Numbered from the stretch's first letter, positions 48,843 through 58,873 are shown. The stretch is 64,000 bases of DNA from Kineococcus aurantiacus (GCF_013409345.1 NZ_JACCBB010000001.1:3720001-3784000); one strand, 5' to 3'. The notes: generated by a model not told the origin, from the letters alone. Program-made: numbers and translations.

Positions 48843-49512
48843 GGGTGGCGCGCCGCGCCAGGACCAGGGGGCGGACCAGCAGGCGGCCCGGGACCCCGAA
48901 GCGGCCGTCGTGCAGGGCGCGGGCCACCGCCAGCGGCGGGCAGCGGCGCGCCAGCACCACACCGGCCAGGACCACCGTGACGACCGAGCACACGACCACG
49001 GACCACTGGCCCGTGGCCGCGCCGTAGACCGCCCACAGGCCGCCGGAGACCTGGGTCAGCACGAACGTCGCCGGGGCCAGGCCGTGCAGCGGCTCGCGGC
49101 GCACGACGGTGCGGATCTGCGGCAGCATCTTCACCAGCGACACCACGGTGCCCAGGGCGCCGACCAGGCCGACGCCCCCGACGGCGAGGGCCCCCGCCAG
49201 GAGCGGGGCCCACGCGACCAGGGCCACGACCGCCGGCGCCAGCCGCAGGCCCAGCCGGCGCGCGGCGAGGACGACCGTCACGACGGCGCACAGGAAGCCG
49301 GGCACGTTGGCGACCAGCTGCGCGGGGTCGCGCAGGACGGCGCCGTAGCTGAGCCAGGTGCCCGAGGCGAGGGCGCCCAGGACGGCGGAGGAGTAGGACA
49401 GGCCGGTGGCGTCGGGGTCGCGCACGAGGCGGACGACCTGGGGCACCCCGGTGAGGATGCCGAGAGCGGCGGCGAGGAGACCGAGCGAAGGGATCAAGGC
49501 GGAGACAGGCAC
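48826..49512 (-). CDS. SWEET-like PQ-loop transporter (two repeats)
   Basis: A 228-residue membrane protein with two PQ-loop/MtN3 repeats. Repeat one is GVPQVVRLVRDPDATGLSY followed by GTWLSYG; repeat two is MLPQIRTVVRREPLHGLAP followed by GGLWAVYG. Most bacterial SemiSWEETs have a single three-helix repeat; here two are fused with a linker helix, giving a seven-helix layout as in eukaryotic SWEETs. Sugar or amino-acid transport is likely, with direction by gradient. GTG 49512. An Arg-rich cytoplasmic tail follows the last helix. Confidence 0.8.
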   Translation of the reverse strand: MPVSALIPSLGLLAAALGILTGVPQVVRLVRDPDATGLSYSSAVLGALASGTWLSYGAVLRDPAQLVANVPGFLCAVVTVVLAARRLGLRLAPAVVALVAWAPLLAGALAVGGVGLVGALGTVVSLVKMLPQIRTVVRREPLHGLAPATFVLTQVSGGLWAVYGAATGQWSVVVCSVVTVVLAGVVLARRCPPLAVARALHDGRFGVPGRLLVRPLVLARRATLTLAA

Positions 49513-49582
49513 GTGCCTGTTCTTCGACCCGCGCTCGGACCCCCCTTGAGGCGGCTGTCAACTCAAAGTGGTGAGACCTGGC

Positions 49583-50647
49583 TCACAACCGCGAGCTCTG
49601 CTGGGGCAGGTTCAGGGCGCGCGGGGTTTCCAGGCGCACCTTGGGCAGCGCCTCGGGGTGCTCGCTGCGGATGCGGCCGACGACCTCCTCGCGCACCGCG
49701 CAGCGCAGGTCGTACAGCTCGGCCGCCGAGTCGGCGCTGACGAGGACCCGGAACGTCACCAGCGAGTTCTTCGCGTCGGTCACCTGCAGCACGTACGTCT
49801 GCCCGTTCCACAGCGGGTGCTCGCGGACGAAGACCTCGGTGCTGGAACGCAGCTCGTCGAACGGGACGGTCCAGTCCGTCTCGAACTCCACGGTCCCGAC
49901 CAGGTCGGAGGAGTTCCGCGTCCAGTTCGTGAAGGGGGTCGTCGTGAAGTACGTCGAGGGCAGGATCATCCGCCGCTGGTCCCACAACCGGACCACGACG
50001 TACGTCAGCGTGATGTCCTCGACGTTGCCGAACTCGCCCTCCACCACGACGACGTCGTCGACGCGCAGACCGTCGGTGAACGCGATCTGCAACCCCGCGA
50101 AGACGTTCGCCAGCGACGTCTGGGCCGCCAGCCCGGCCACCACCGACAGCAGCCCCGCCGAGGCCAGGACGCTCGTCCCCACCCCCCGGGCCCCGGGGAT
50201 CGTCAGCAGCATCGAGGCCACGGCCACGACGACGATCAGCGCCACGACGACCCGCTTGAGCAGCGAGACCTGCGTCCGCCGCTGCCGCTGCCGCCGGTTG
50301 TCGGCCACGTCGATGCGGTAGCGCAGCATCAGGACGTCCTGCACGACGTTCGCGGCGACCACCGCCAGCCCCGCCCCGAACGCGACGGTGAGCAGCCGCA
50401 GCACGAGGAAGGTCGGCTCGCGCCAGTCCGCGGCCTGCGTGTAGACGCCCAGGGAGGCGTACGCGGCGACGGTGGCGAGCAGACCCGCCAGCGGCCGGCG
50501 GCCCCGCTGGGCCAGGGTGGCGAGGATCTCGTGCTTGCGGCCCAGGCGCCGCACGACGAGCGCGACGAGCTCGCCGACACCGGCGGCCAGGACGGCGGCC
50601 ACCAGGGCCACGGCGATCGTGAGCCAGACGGAGGTGCTGATGTTCAC
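49583..50647 (-). CDS. MscS-family mechanosensitive channel
   Basis: A 354-residue channel with about four N-terminal membrane helices and the pore-lining helix TM3 around SAGLLSVVAGLAAQTSLANVFAGLQ (about residue 163-187). This is followed by the beta domain (GLRVDDVVVVEGEFGNVEDI and LPSTYFTTTPFTNWTR). The C-terminal alpha/beta vestibule is complete, ending about 340. It releases solutes at hypo-osmotic shock. The GTG start has GAGGAG about 12 nt upstream, a wide spacing. It stands alone; the 177 nt upstream to the CPBP gene hold no other gene. Confidence 0.92.
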   Translation of the reverse strand: MNISTSVWLTIAVALVAAVLAAGVGELVALVVRRLGRKHEILATLAQRGRRPLAGLLATVAAYASLGVYTQAADWREPTFLVLRLLTVAFGAGLAVVAANVVQDVLMLRYRIDVADNRRQRQRRTQVSLLKRVVVALIVVVAVASMLLTIPGARGVGTSVLASAGLLSVVAGLAAQTSLANVFAGLQIAFTDGLRVDDVVVVEGEFGNVEDITLTYVVVRLWDQRRMILPSTYFTTTPFTNWTRNSSDLVGTVEFETDWTVPFDELRSSTEVFVREHPLWNGQTYVLQVTDAKNSLVTFRVLVSADSAAELYDLRCAVREEVVGRIRSEHPEALPKVRLETPRALNLPQQSSRL

Positions 50648-50824
50648 GGAAGCGGTAGCTCCTCAGGGATCGAGTACGGACATCGACGTCCTGCGGACCC
50701 TCGCCACGGTAGGCGACGTGACCGGGCCCGTGCAGCCCGGGCGGGCGGACCCCCGCACGACCTGCACGAGACCTCCCGCACGGCGATCACCGCCGCGGCC
50801 GCCCCGCGGGCCCCGTCGCGGGCC

Positions 50825-51625
50825 TCAGCCGGGCAGCCAGCTCACCTTCCCCACGAGCGCGGCGTAGCCGACGAAGGCGACGACGTCGATGGCCGTGTGC
50901 GCGACGACCAGCGGCGCCGTGCGGCCCCAGCGCTGGTAGACGTACCCGAACACCAGCCCCATCGCGACGTTCCCGACGAACCCCCCGACCCCCTGGTACA
51001 GGTGGTACGACCCGCGCAGCAGCGCGCTGACCAGCAGCGCCGGGAACCACCGGAACCCCAGCTGCGAGAGCCGGTGCAGCAGGTAGCCCGCGACGAGGAC
51101 CTCCTCCAGGACCCCGTTCTCGGCCGCGGCCAGCACCGAGACCGGCACCGCCCACCACACGTCCGGCAGCGTCGAGGCGGCGACGTTCGTGTTCACCCCG
51201 GCCGAGCGCGCCCCCAGGTACAGCACCAGGCCGCAGCCGCCGATCACCGCGGCCAGGCCCAGCCCCGCGAGCACGTCGCGCCGCCACCGCCGCCCGTCCA
51301 GGCCGAGCGTCCGCAGCGACTCCCCGCCGCGCGCCATCAGGTACGCCACGAGGAACACCGGCGCCAGGCCGGACGCGACCGCCACCAGCTGCAGGGACAG
51401 GTCCAGCCACGGCCGGTCCGGGGCGTAGCTGCCCAGGACCGTCGACGTCTGCGCGTTGACGGCCACCGGCGCGGTGAGGATCCCGATGAACCGCACGAGG
51501 GCCCGGACGCCGCTCATCCCCAGCGACACGGTGAAGACCGCGACGACCTCCCACACCAGCAGACGGCGCTCCCGCGGGTCGGTGACCACGCCGGGGCGCG
51601 GGGCGGAGTTCCCGGGGGCGCTCAC
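50825..51625 (-). CDS. CPBP (CAAX-type) intramembrane metalloprotease
   Basis: A 266-residue membrane protein with about eight helices and the ABI/CPBP motifs: [18 protein letters not shown] with the two Glu (about 168), [16 protein letters not shown] with the His (about 208), and [14 protein letters not shown] (about 243). These residues form the metal-dependent protease site of the Rce1-like superfamily. In bacteria the role is often regulated proteolysis or peptide maturation. GTG 51625 overlaps the hisN stop by 4 nt, so it is the second gene of that operon. Confidence 0.9.
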   Translation of the reverse strand: MSAPGNSAPRPGVVTDPRERRLLVWEVVAVFTVSLGMSGVRALVRFIGILTAPVAVNAQTSTVLGSYAPDRPWLDLSLQLVAVASGLAPVFLVAYLMARGGESLRTLGLDGRRWRRDVLAGLGLAAVIGGCGLVLYLGARSAGVNTNVAASTLPDVWWAVPVSVLAAAENGVLEEVLVAGYLLHRLSQLGFRWFPALLVSALLRGSYHLYQGVGGFVGNVAMGLVFGYVYQRWGRTAPLVVAHTAIDVVAFVGYAALVGKVSWLPG

Positions 51626-52434
51626 GGCCGGCCCAGGAACTCCAGGGCCGCCTCGTGCAGCAGGCCGTTCGTCACGACGGCGTCCCCGCCGTGCGGCCCG
51701 TCGACGCCGGCGCGGGAGGTGAAGCGGCCCCCGGCCTCGGTGACGATGGGGACGAGGGCGGCCATGTCGTGCAGCGCCAGCTCCGGCTCGGCGGCGATGT
51801 CGACCGCGCCCTCGGCCAGCAGCATGTACGACCAGAAGTCGCCGAAGCCGCGCGTGCGCCACACGGTGCGTGTGAGCCCGAGGAAGCCCTCCAGCGACCC
51901 CGAGGCCTCCCAGCCGTCCAGGGAGGAGTAGGCGAACGAGGCGTCGGACAGCTGCGAGACCGAGCTGACCGAGATCCGCGTCGCCGACGACAGGCTGCGG
52001 CCCGTCCAGGCCCCCGACCCCGTCGCGGCCCACCAGCGCCGCCCCAGCGCGGGGGCCGAGACGACGCCCAGGACGGGCTCGCCGTCCTCCACCAGCGCGA
52101 TGAGGGTGGCCCACACCGGCACGCCCCGCACGAAGTTCTTCGTCCCGTCGATGGGGTCGACGACCCACTGCCGCGACCCGTGCCCCACGAGCCCGAACTC
52201 CTCGCCCAGCACGGCGTCGCGCGGGCGGGTCCGCTTGAGCTGGCCGCGGATCAGCTCCTCGGCCGTGCGGTCGGCGTCGCTGACCGGCGTCAGGTCCGGC
52301 TTGGTCTCCACCGTCAGGTCCAGGGCCTTGAACCGGTCCGTCGTCAGCCCGTCGACCTGGTCGGCGATGACGTGCGCCAGGCGCAGGTCGTCGTCGTAGC
52401 GCGGGCGGGCGGGGGACGGGCTGGGCGTCGGCAC
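51622..52434 (-). CDS. hisN: Histidinol-phosphatase (inositol monophosphatase family)
   Basis: A 270-residue Mg-dependent phosphatase. Motifs: [24 protein letters not shown] (about 78), [26 protein letters not shown] (about 90), and the C-terminal [21 protein letters not shown] with metal-binding Asp. The pattern matches HisN, which performs the last phosphate removal in histidine synthesis in actinobacteria, though inositol phosphatase activity cannot be excluded. GTG 52434 is preceded at 6 nt by TAGGTT, the leaderless arrangement. The CPBP protease follows in the same operon. Confidence 0.88.
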   Translation of the reverse strand: MPTPSPSPARPRYDDDLRLAHVIADQVDGLTTDRFKALDLTVETKPDLTPVSDADRTAEELIRGQLKRTRPRDAVLGEEFGLVGHGSRQWVVDPIDGTKNFVRGVPVWATLIALVEDGEPVLGVVSAPALGRRWWAATGSGAWTGRSLSSATRISVSSVSQLSDASFAYSSLDGWEASGSLEGFLGLTRTVWRTRGFGDFWSYMLLAEGAVDIAAEPELALHDMAALVPIVTEAGGRFTSRAGVDGPHGGDAVVTNGLLHEAALEFLGRP

Positions 52435-52440
52435 GTCGCG

Positions 52441-52446
52441 AACCTA
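52441..52446 (-). promoter_or_regulatory. -10 element (TAGGTT) of hisN
   Basis: TAGGTT on the minus strand, 6 nt before GTG 52434, no ribosome site. Confidence 0.5.
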
Positions 52447-52567
52447 CCGCCCGCGGTGCGCCGCACCGGGGAGCCGGGACCGCGACGCAGGACCACGGAC
52501 CCGTTCAGCTGACGCCCAGCGCCGTCGAGGATGCTGGGACCAGCACCGCCACGAGGGAGGGACACCG

Positions 52568-53254
52568 ATGGCCGGCACGACGGACCGGGTCGCGCGCGAG
52601 GACTCCGCCGGGGGCTCCACCGAGGACCTGCCCGACGGTCCGCCCGAGGGGCACCTGTCGGCGATCCCGGTGTCCCCGCGCACCCGCGGGCTGCTGCTGT
52701 TCCTCGGCGGCCTCCTCGGCTTCGTCGCCGCCTTCACGCTGACCGTCGAGCGGATCAGGCTGGCCGAGGACCCCGGCTACGTCCCCAGCTGCAGCATCAA
52801 CCCGGTCATCTCCTGCGGCAACGTCATGCAGACCCACCAGGCGGCCCTCTTCGGCTTCCCCAACCCCCTCATCGGCATCGCGGCCTTCGCGGTCTCGACG
52901 TTCCTGGGGGTGCTGGTCCTCTCGCGCGTGGTGCTGCCGCGCTGGGTCGAGCGCGGCTACCTCGTGGGCATCACCCTCGGGGTGGTGTTCATCGGCTGGC
53001 TGATCGGCCAGAGCCTGTACCGGATCCACGCCCTGTGCCCGTACTGCGTGGTCGTGTGGGCCGTGGTGGTCCCGACCTTCTGGACGCACCTGGCCGACGG
53101 CCTCGACCGCGGGCTGGTCCCGGTGCCGCGGGCGCTGCGGGGCGCGGCGCGCGTCGTCGTGGACTACCGCGCGCTGCTGGTCGTCCTGAGCTTCCTCGCG
53201 GTGGTCGCCATGGTCGCCACCAGGTTCTGGGCCTACTGGAGCACGCTGCTGTGA
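52568..53254 (+). CDS. Vitamin K epoxide reductase (VKOR) family protein
   Basis: A 228-residue membrane thiol oxidoreductase that reoxidises DsbA-like proteins using menaquinone in actinobacteria. Cys75 and Cys83 lie in the outer loop (SCSINPVISC), and the CPYC active site (Cys157, Cys160) lies in a membrane helix (IHALCPYCVVVW). About five helices are present. ATG has GGGAGGGACACCG upstream. No DsbA gene lies beside it in this window. The 4 nt separating it from the convergent giant kinase gene leave no room for a terminator. Confidence 0.92.
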   Translation: MAGTTDRVAREDSAGGSTEDLPDGPPEGHLSAIPVSPRTRGLLLFLGGLLGFVAAFTLTVERIRLAEDPGYVPSCSINPVISCGNVMQTHQAALFGFPNPLIGIAAFAVSTFLGVLVLSRVVLPRWVERGYLVGITLGVVFIGWLIGQSLYRIHALCPYCVVVWAVVVPTFWTHLADGLDRGLVPVPRALRGAARVVVDYRALLVVLSFLAVVAMVATRFWAYWSTLL

Positions 53255-53258
53255 GGGG

Positions 53259-56200
53259 TCAGGGCGCGGCGACGACGACGTCGCGACCCGCCGCCTTGGC
53301 GCGGTAGAGCGCCGCGTCGGCGCGGGCCAGCACGTCGGGCAGGTGCTCGCCGTCGCGCCGCAGCGCGACCCCCACGCTGACGGTGACCCGCAGCCGCGCG
53401 CCGCGCACCGGCACGGGGCTGCTGCGCACGGCGGCCCGCAGCCGCTCGGCCACCTCCAGCGGGTCGAACGGCTCCGCACCGGCCCCCGGGCCGGTCAGGA
53501 CGAGCGCGAACTCCTCCCCGCCGTACCGGCCCAGGACGTCGGACCCCCGCGTCTGCTCCTGCAGCCGGCGCGCCACGGCCGCCAGGACCTCGTCGCCGGC
53601 CGCGTGGCCGTGGGTGTCGTTGACGGACTTGAAGTGGTCGACGTCCACCATGACGGCCGCGGCGGGACCCTCGGGATCGGCCCGCAGGCGCTGCTCGCCC
53701 ACCCGCAGCAGGTGACCGCGCGTGGCGACGCCCGTCAGGGAGTCGGTGCGGGCCAGGTGCTCGACCCGGGCGAAGAGGCGGGCGTTCTCCAGGCCGATCG
53801 CGGCGGGCGCGGCCAGGGCCTCGGCGACGTGGGCGCGCGAGGCGGGACCGTCGGCGTCCCCCGACAGCACGAGCACCTCGGCGACCAGGCCCGTCCGGTC
53901 CTTCAGGGGGACCACCAGCCACGACCCCCCGTCGGTGCCGTGGGCGCCGTCGGAACCGGTGGCGCCGGCGGCGGGGGTGGCCCCGCCGGGCCCGGGGGCC
54001 AGGTCCAGCAGCCCGGCCAGGCGCGGTGGCAGCGCGGTCCCGCCCCCGGTGGTGCCGCCCGTGGTGCCGCGGGTGGCGCCGGCGCTCTCCAGCAGCCGCG
54101 CGCAGTCCGGTTCGGCCCGCCAGTCCCGGCCCCAGGCGACCTCCCGCACCGGCCCGTCCGCGGCGGTGACCAGCGCGGGCACCGGTGCGGTCGGCCCCCC
54201 GTCGGGCCCCGCGCCGGTGCGCACCGGCACGAGGGCGCCGCGGCGGGCGCCCAGCTCGGTCACGGCCGAGCGCAGCAGCCGGCGGCGCACCGTGGGCAGC
54301 TCCAGGCTGCCGGAGACCTCCTCGGTCACCCGGCGCACCGCCTCGGCCAGGTCCCGCTCGCGCTGGGCCCCGTGCACCTCGATCTCCAGCCGCGCCGCGC
54401 GGGCCGTCTCCAGCGCCGCCGCGACCTGCCCGGCGATGAGCTGCAGCAGCTCCACGTCGCCGCGGCCGAAGGCGCCCGGGGTCAGCGTGCTGATCGCCGA
54501 GAGCACCCCCGTGCGGCGCCCGCGCACCAGCAGCGGCACGGCCACGACGCTGCGGGCCCCGTCGGCCCCGTCAGCCCCGCCGACCCCGTCGGACGCACCG
54601 TGCGCCGGGACCCGCGCCGGGACCGGCTCCAGCCCACCGCGCACCACCGGCCGGCCCGTGCGGGCGGCGCGCGCGGCCGCGGGGTCGACGGGCTCGGCCG
54701 GGGACAGGTCGGTGCCCGAGCGGGTGCGGCCGGCGAGGACCGTCAGCTCGTCCCGGCCGTCCAGGACCGCCAGCACGGCCCGGTCGGCCCCCAGCACCTC
54801 GCACGCCTGGTCCAGCGCCAGCCGCACCACGTCCTGCGGGTCCAGCACCTGGGCCGCGTGCCCCACGTCGCGCATGGCCGACAGCAGCCGCCGCCGTCGC
54901 CCCGGCGCCGGGGTCCACGGACCGCGGGCGGTGCCCGCGGCCGGGCCCGCGACGGCCTCGGGCCGTCCCCGCCGGGCGAGGGTGACCCAGCCGTGCTTCT
55001 CGGCCAGCGCCGTGGCCAGCCACCGCAGGCGGTCCGCGTCCGGCTGCGCACCCGCGGCCTCGGCGACCTCGGCCCGCAGCCGCAGCACCAGGTGGTCCAC
55101 GAGGGGGGCGTCCAGGTGCCGGGCCCGGGCCTCGGCCGAGCCCAGCAGGCGCGACGCCGGGCCGCGGCGGCCCAGCCGGAACAGGGCGGCGGCGCGGACC
55201 ACCTCGACGTGGGCGTCCTGGACGGCGCTGCCGCGGCCGCGGCGCAGCCCGCGCAGGGCGTCGGCGACCTGCCGCTCGCGCTCGCGCGCGCCGGCCCGGT
55301 CCCCGGCCTGCACGGCGGCGCGCAGCTGCGCCACCCGGCCCTGCAGCACCAGCACCCGCGTCCAGCGGACCTCCGGCGCACCGGGCAGCGGCGTGCTGCG
55401 GACCAGCCGCTCGGCGCGGGCGGCGGCCTCGTCGAAGCGCTCGCCGACGTCGGCCTGCTCCAGCAGCCACCGGGTGGTCGCCAGCTGCAGCTGCAACCCG
55501 CTCAGCGGGTCCGTGCCGCCCGGGTCGTCCCCGGTGCCGCGCTCCAGCCGCAGGCGCACGGCGTCCAGCACGTCCCCGGCCTCCCCGGGGCGGCCGCGGG
55601 CGCTCAGCAGCGCGGCCCGCAGCAGCTCCAGCTCCACGGGCGCGGGCGCTCCCGCGGGGACCCGCCGCGCGGCCCGGGCGTGCCAGGCCGCGGCGGTGCC
55701 GACGTGCCCGGCGGCGAGCCGCTCGCCCGCCACGGCGCAGGTCCCCAGGACGTACAGCGGCAGGTCCAGCCACTGGCCGTCCGCCTCCAGCACGTCGGCC
55801 ACGGCCCGCCACGTGCCGCCCGACCACAGCCGGCGCAGGCCCGCGGCCAGCCGCACCGAGGCCAGGACGGTCGGCTCGGTCTCCCCGGGCCGGTGGTCCG
55901 GGGCGGTCAGCGGTTCCCCCACGAGACCGGCGCCGCCGGGCAACCGGACCGGCAGGACGCTCGCGCGGCCGGTGCGGGCCTGCTCCAGCGCGGCGCGCAG
56001 GGACCAGCGCGCGTCGCGGGCCAGGTCCCGGCGGCGGGCGCGCACGGCGCGCGCCCAGGCCGCCAGCGCGGTCGGCACGGCCGCCGCGGTCCGGCCCGCC
56101 TGCAGGTCCGCCGCGGCGGCCTCGCGCAGCAGCACCGCGTGCGCGCCCTCGACGGTGGCCCGGCGCACCTCGCGGGCGGAGTCCCGCCGGTGCCGGCCGT

Positions 56201-58784
56201 CCCGGCGCCGCCCCGGGTGCAGGACGGTGCCGGCCAGCAGGAGCAGGGCGGCCAGCGCGGCCGCCCACCGGCCCGGCGCGCTCACCGGGCGGGCGGCCCG
56301 CAGCTGCGCCAGCCCCCGCGCGGCCGCGCCGGTCGTGCGGCCGGGGGCGTGCGGGGTGCGCTCGTGGCGGTGCAGGAGCGCGACCTCGCCCAGGACGACC
56401 GCCCGGGTCAGGGCGTCGTCCGCCGCCGGGGCCAGCAGGTGCTCCAGGTGCGCGTGCGCCTCGGCGTGCCGGTCCTGCCGGGCCAGGCACGCCGCCAGGA
56501 GCCGGCGCAGCCGCGGGTCGAGGTCCAGGCCCGCGGCGTCGGCGGTCCGCACGGCCTGCCCCAGGAGGGTGACGGCCGTCTCGGGGGCGAAGCGGCGGGC
56601 GGCCTCGACCCCCGCGGCGGCGCAGGCCCGGACGACGTCGGCGGGGGCCATGGCGTCCCCGGCGCGCAGGTGCTGGTGGGCGCAGGCGAACAGCGCGTCG
56701 CGGTCGGCGCCGTCCGCACCGGTCCGGGTGTCGGCGCGCAGGACCCGCGCCAGCCGCGCGTGCAGGGCCCGCCGCCCGGCCTCGCCGACCCCGTCGAGGA
56801 CGGCGTCGACGACCTGCTGGTGCAGGAACTCGTGCCGGCCGCCGGGCAGCGCGCGCAGCAGCCTGGCCGCGACCCCGGCGGCCAGGCCGGCGTGCACGGC
56901 GTCGGCGTCCAGCCCCGGGACCGCGGCCCGCAGCACGAGGTGGTCGTCGACGGAGCGCCCGCACGCCGCGGCCAGCCGCAGCGCGTCCCGCTGGCCCGCC
57001 GGCAGCTCCTCCAGGCGCCGCAGGAGGGCGGTCAGCAGCCGGGGGGCGACGGGGACCGCCTCCAGCGCGTCGTGCTCCAGGCGCCAGCGGCCCCACTCCG
57101 GCACCAGGCCGCCCTGGTCCAGCAGGGTCGTCAGCAGGGCCAGCAGGGCCCCGGGGTTGCCCGCGGCCCGCGAGACCAGCGCCGCGGCGACCGGGTCGGT
57201 GACCACCGCGCCGGGCAGCCTGCGCCGCACGACGGCGCGGGCCGCGGCGTCGGACAGCGGCGGCACCTCCAGCACCACCGCGCCGGGTCCGGGCAGGCCG
57301 TCCTCGACGTCGCCGGGCTCCCCGGGGGCGGCGGGGGTCCCGGGGGTGCGGGCCCGGTCGACGAGCACCACGAGCAGCGGCAGGTCGGCGCACTCCGCGG
57401 CCAGCCACCGCAGCACGGCCAGCGTCGAGGCGTCGGCGTGCTCGGTGTCGTCGAGCACGACGAGCAGCGGCCCGGTCCGGGCGGCGTGCTGCAGCAGCTC
57501 CTCGGCCAGCGCCCCCGGTCGCGGGTCCTCCGCGCCCGGGCCGCCGGGGTCGGCCGGCGCGGGGCCCGCCGGGTTCAGCCCCCCGGCCGGGACCGCCCGC
57601 CGCAGGGCGCTCAGCGGAGCCCCCGGCGACGTCGTGGTGTCCAGGACGACGGTCGTCGCGCCCTGCGCCGAGGCCTTGCGGCGCAGGGCCTCGACCAGGA
57701 CCGAGCGGCCCGACCCGGCGGCCCCGCGCACGACGACGACACCGCCGGACCCGGCGCGGGCGCTGTCCCAGGCGGCCTCCAGCGCCGCGGTCTGCCGGCT
57801 GCGCTCGAGCAGCGGGGCGTCGGCCGGGGCGTGCCAGCGGCGGCGGCCCAGCGCGATGTCGGGGGCGGTGTCGGCGGCCAGGCGCGCCAGCTCGTCGGCG
57901 ACGGCCGTGGCGTCGGCGGGGCGGTCGCGGGCCTCGGGGGCCAGCAGCCGCCGCAGCAGCGGCCCCAGGGCCGGCGGCACGCCGGGGCCCAGCGGGCCGG
58001 GGGCCGCGTCTGGGCCGCCGGGGGTGCGCCCGGTCAGGCACTGCAGCAGCACGGCCCCCACCGAGTACAGGTCGCTGCGGTGGTCGACGGGGCCGCGCAC
58101 CGCCCCGGTCTGCTCGGGGGAGCGGTGCGGTGGGGCCGCGGCGGTCCGCGGCCGCGCCAGGTCGGGGTCGACGAGGACCGCGCGGCCCGCGGCGGTCACC
58201 AGCACGTTGGACGGCTCCACGTCGCCGTGGACGAGGCCGCTGCGGTGCAGCGCGTGCAGGGCGTCGCACACGTCCACGACGAGCCGCAGGGTCGTGACCA
58301 CCGGCAGCGTCGCGGTCCGGGCCCCGCCGGGGTGCCCGGCGGGACCGGCCGGGGCGGGGGCCAGCAGGTCCGCCAGCGTGGTGCCGTCGTGGGCGTCCAC
58401 GACGACGCCGAGGCGGCCCTCGACCTCGGTGACGGCGTGGACGCGGGGGAGCCCGGGGTGGTGGACGCTGGCCAGCAGCGCGGCCTCGCGGCGCAGGGCG
58501 CGCTCGTCCTCGGCGGGTCCGGCGGGTCCGGCGGGGTCCGCGCCGGGCAGGTCGGTGCGCCGGCGCTTGACGGCGTACTCGCGGTCGCCGCGCACGGCCA
58601 GGTGCACCACGGACCCGGCGCCGCGGCCGAGCTCGCGCAGCACCGTCCACGGCGGGTCGGTGACCTGCGGGGGCCCGGGGCGGGCGGCGGGGGCCGCGGG
58701 GGAGGGGGTCAGGACCAGGCTCAGGCCGGGGGCGGTCAGCGTCGCGCCGGGCCCGCCGGGACGGGTGGCTGGCACATCCCCCAT
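53259..58784 (-). CDS. Giant kinase-ATPase-GAF-diguanylate cyclase signalling protein
   Basis: 1841 residues. A Ser/Thr kinase domain (45-300) has ATP lysine in YAVKRRR (73), catalytic loop HGDVEPSN (186-193, HGD for HRD and Glu for Lys) and DPD (206-208) for DFG. An AAA/STAND ATPase follows, with P-loop GAAGSGRS (354-361, Arg for Lys) and LLVVLDDTEHADA. A long helical region (about 600-1290) is TPR/MalT-like with a hydrophobic stretch near 841. Two GAF domains (about 1310-1450 and 1495-1660) precede GGDEF (1681-1841). GGDEF is intact: VDVDHFKSVNDTHGHAAGDE, I-site RGSD and GGEEF (1755-1759), so it should make cyclic di-GMP. The GAF domains presumably sense ligand; the kinase and ATPase may be regulatory only. 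ATG 58784 follows GGGGGAA. Confidence 0.87.
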   Translation of the reverse strand: MGDVPATRPGGPGATLTAPGLSLVLTPSPAAPAARPGPPQVTDPPWTVLRELGRGAGSVVHLAVRGDREYAVKRRRTDLPGADPAGPAGPAEDERALRREAALLASVHHPGLPRVHAVTEVEGRLGVVVDAHDGTTLADLLAPAPAGPAGHPGGARTATLPVVTTLRLVVDVCDALHALHRSGLVHGDVEPSNVLVTAAGRAVLVDPDLARPRTAAAPPHRSPEQTGAVRGPVDHRSDLYSVGAVLLQCLTGRTPGGPDAAPGPLGPGVPPALGPLLRRLLAPEARDRPADATAVADELARLAADTAPDIALGRRRWHAPADAPLLERSRQTAALEAAWDSARAGSGGVVVVRGAAGSGRSVLVEALRRKASAQGATTVVLDTTTSPGAPLSALRRAVPAGGLNPAGPAPADPGGPGAEDPRPGALAEELLQHAARTGPLLVVLDDTEHADASTLAVLRWLAAECADLPLLVVLVDRARTPGTPAAPGEPGDVEDGLPGPGAVVLEVPPLSDAAARAVVRRRLPGAVVTDPVAAALVSRAAGNPGALLALLTTLLDQGGLVPEWGRWRLEHDALEAVPVAPRLLTALLRRLEELPAGQRDALRLAAACGRSVDDHLVLRAAVPGLDADAVHAGLAAGVAARLLRALPGGRHEFLHQQVVDAVLDGVGEAGRRALHARLARVLRADTRTGADGADRDALFACAHQHLRAGDAMAPADVVRACAAAGVEAARRFAPETAVTLLGQAVRTADAAGLDLDPRLRRLLAACLARQDRHAEAHAHLEHLLAPAADDALTRAVVLGEVALLHRHERTPHAPGRTTGAAARGLAQLRAARPVSAPGRWAAALAALLLLAGTVLHPGRRRDGRHRRDSAREVRRATVEGAHAVLLREAAAADLQAGRTAAAVPTALAAWARAVRARRRDLARDARWSLRAALEQARTGRASVLPVRLPGGAGLVGEPLTAPDHRPGETEPTVLASVRLAAGLRRLWSGGTWRAVADVLEADGQWLDLPLYVLGTCAVAGERLAAGHVGTAAAWHARAARRVPAGAPAPVELELLRAALLSARGRPGEAGDVLDAVRLRLERGTGDDPGGTDPLSGLQLQLATTRWLLEQADVGERFDEAAARAERLVRSTPLPGAPEVRWTRVLVLQGRVAQLRAAVQAGDRAGARERERQVADALRGLRRGRGSAVQDAHVEVVRAAALFRLGRRGPASRLLGSAEARARHLDAPLVDHLVLRLRAEVAEAAGAQPDADRLRWLATALAEKHGWVTLARRGRPEAVAGPAAGTARGPWTPAPGRRRRLLSAMRDVGHAAQVLDPQDVVRLALDQACEVLGADRAVLAVLDGRDELTVLAGRTRSGTDLSPAEPVDPAAARAARTGRPVVRGGLEPVPARVPAHGASDGVGGADGADGARSVVAVPLLVRGRRTGVLSAISTLTPGAFGRGDVELLQLIAGQVAAALETARAARLEIEVHGAQRERDLAEAVRRVTEEVSGSLELPTVRRRLLRSAVTELGARRGALVPVRTGAGPDGGPTAPVPALVTAADGPVREVAWGRDWRAEPDCARLLESAGATRGTTGGTTGGGTALPPRLAGLLDLAPGPGGATPAAGATGSDGAHGTDGGSWLVVPLKDRTGLVAEVLVLSGDADGPASRAHVAEALAAPAAIGLENARLFARVEHLARTDSLTGVATRGHLLRVGEQRLRADPEGPAAAVMVDVDHFKSVNDTHGHAAGDEVLAAVARRLQEQTRGSDVLGRYGGEEFALVLTGPGAGAEPFDPLEVAERLRAAVRSSPVPVRGARLRVTVSVGVALRRDGEHLPDVLARADAALYRAKAAGRDVVVAAP

Positions 58785-58873
58785 GGCGCGCCGTTCCCCC
58801 GTCTCCGACCGGTCGTCGTCGTCACCCTATGGCATCACCGGTGACGGCGAGTGCGTGCCGGGGACGTGACGGG

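Noticed and set aside
49550-49565. TTGACA on the minus strand upstream of the SWEET-like gene as a promoter -35
   Set aside because: No acceptable -10 lies 16-19 nt downstream.
53343-58844. A reading frame of more than 1800 codons antisense to the giant kinase, and similar long antisense frames over adnA and the helicase
   Set aside because: High GC makes stop codons rare in every frame. These frames have repetitive Arg/Gly/Pro compositions and no recognisable domains, while the opposite strand has clear motifs.
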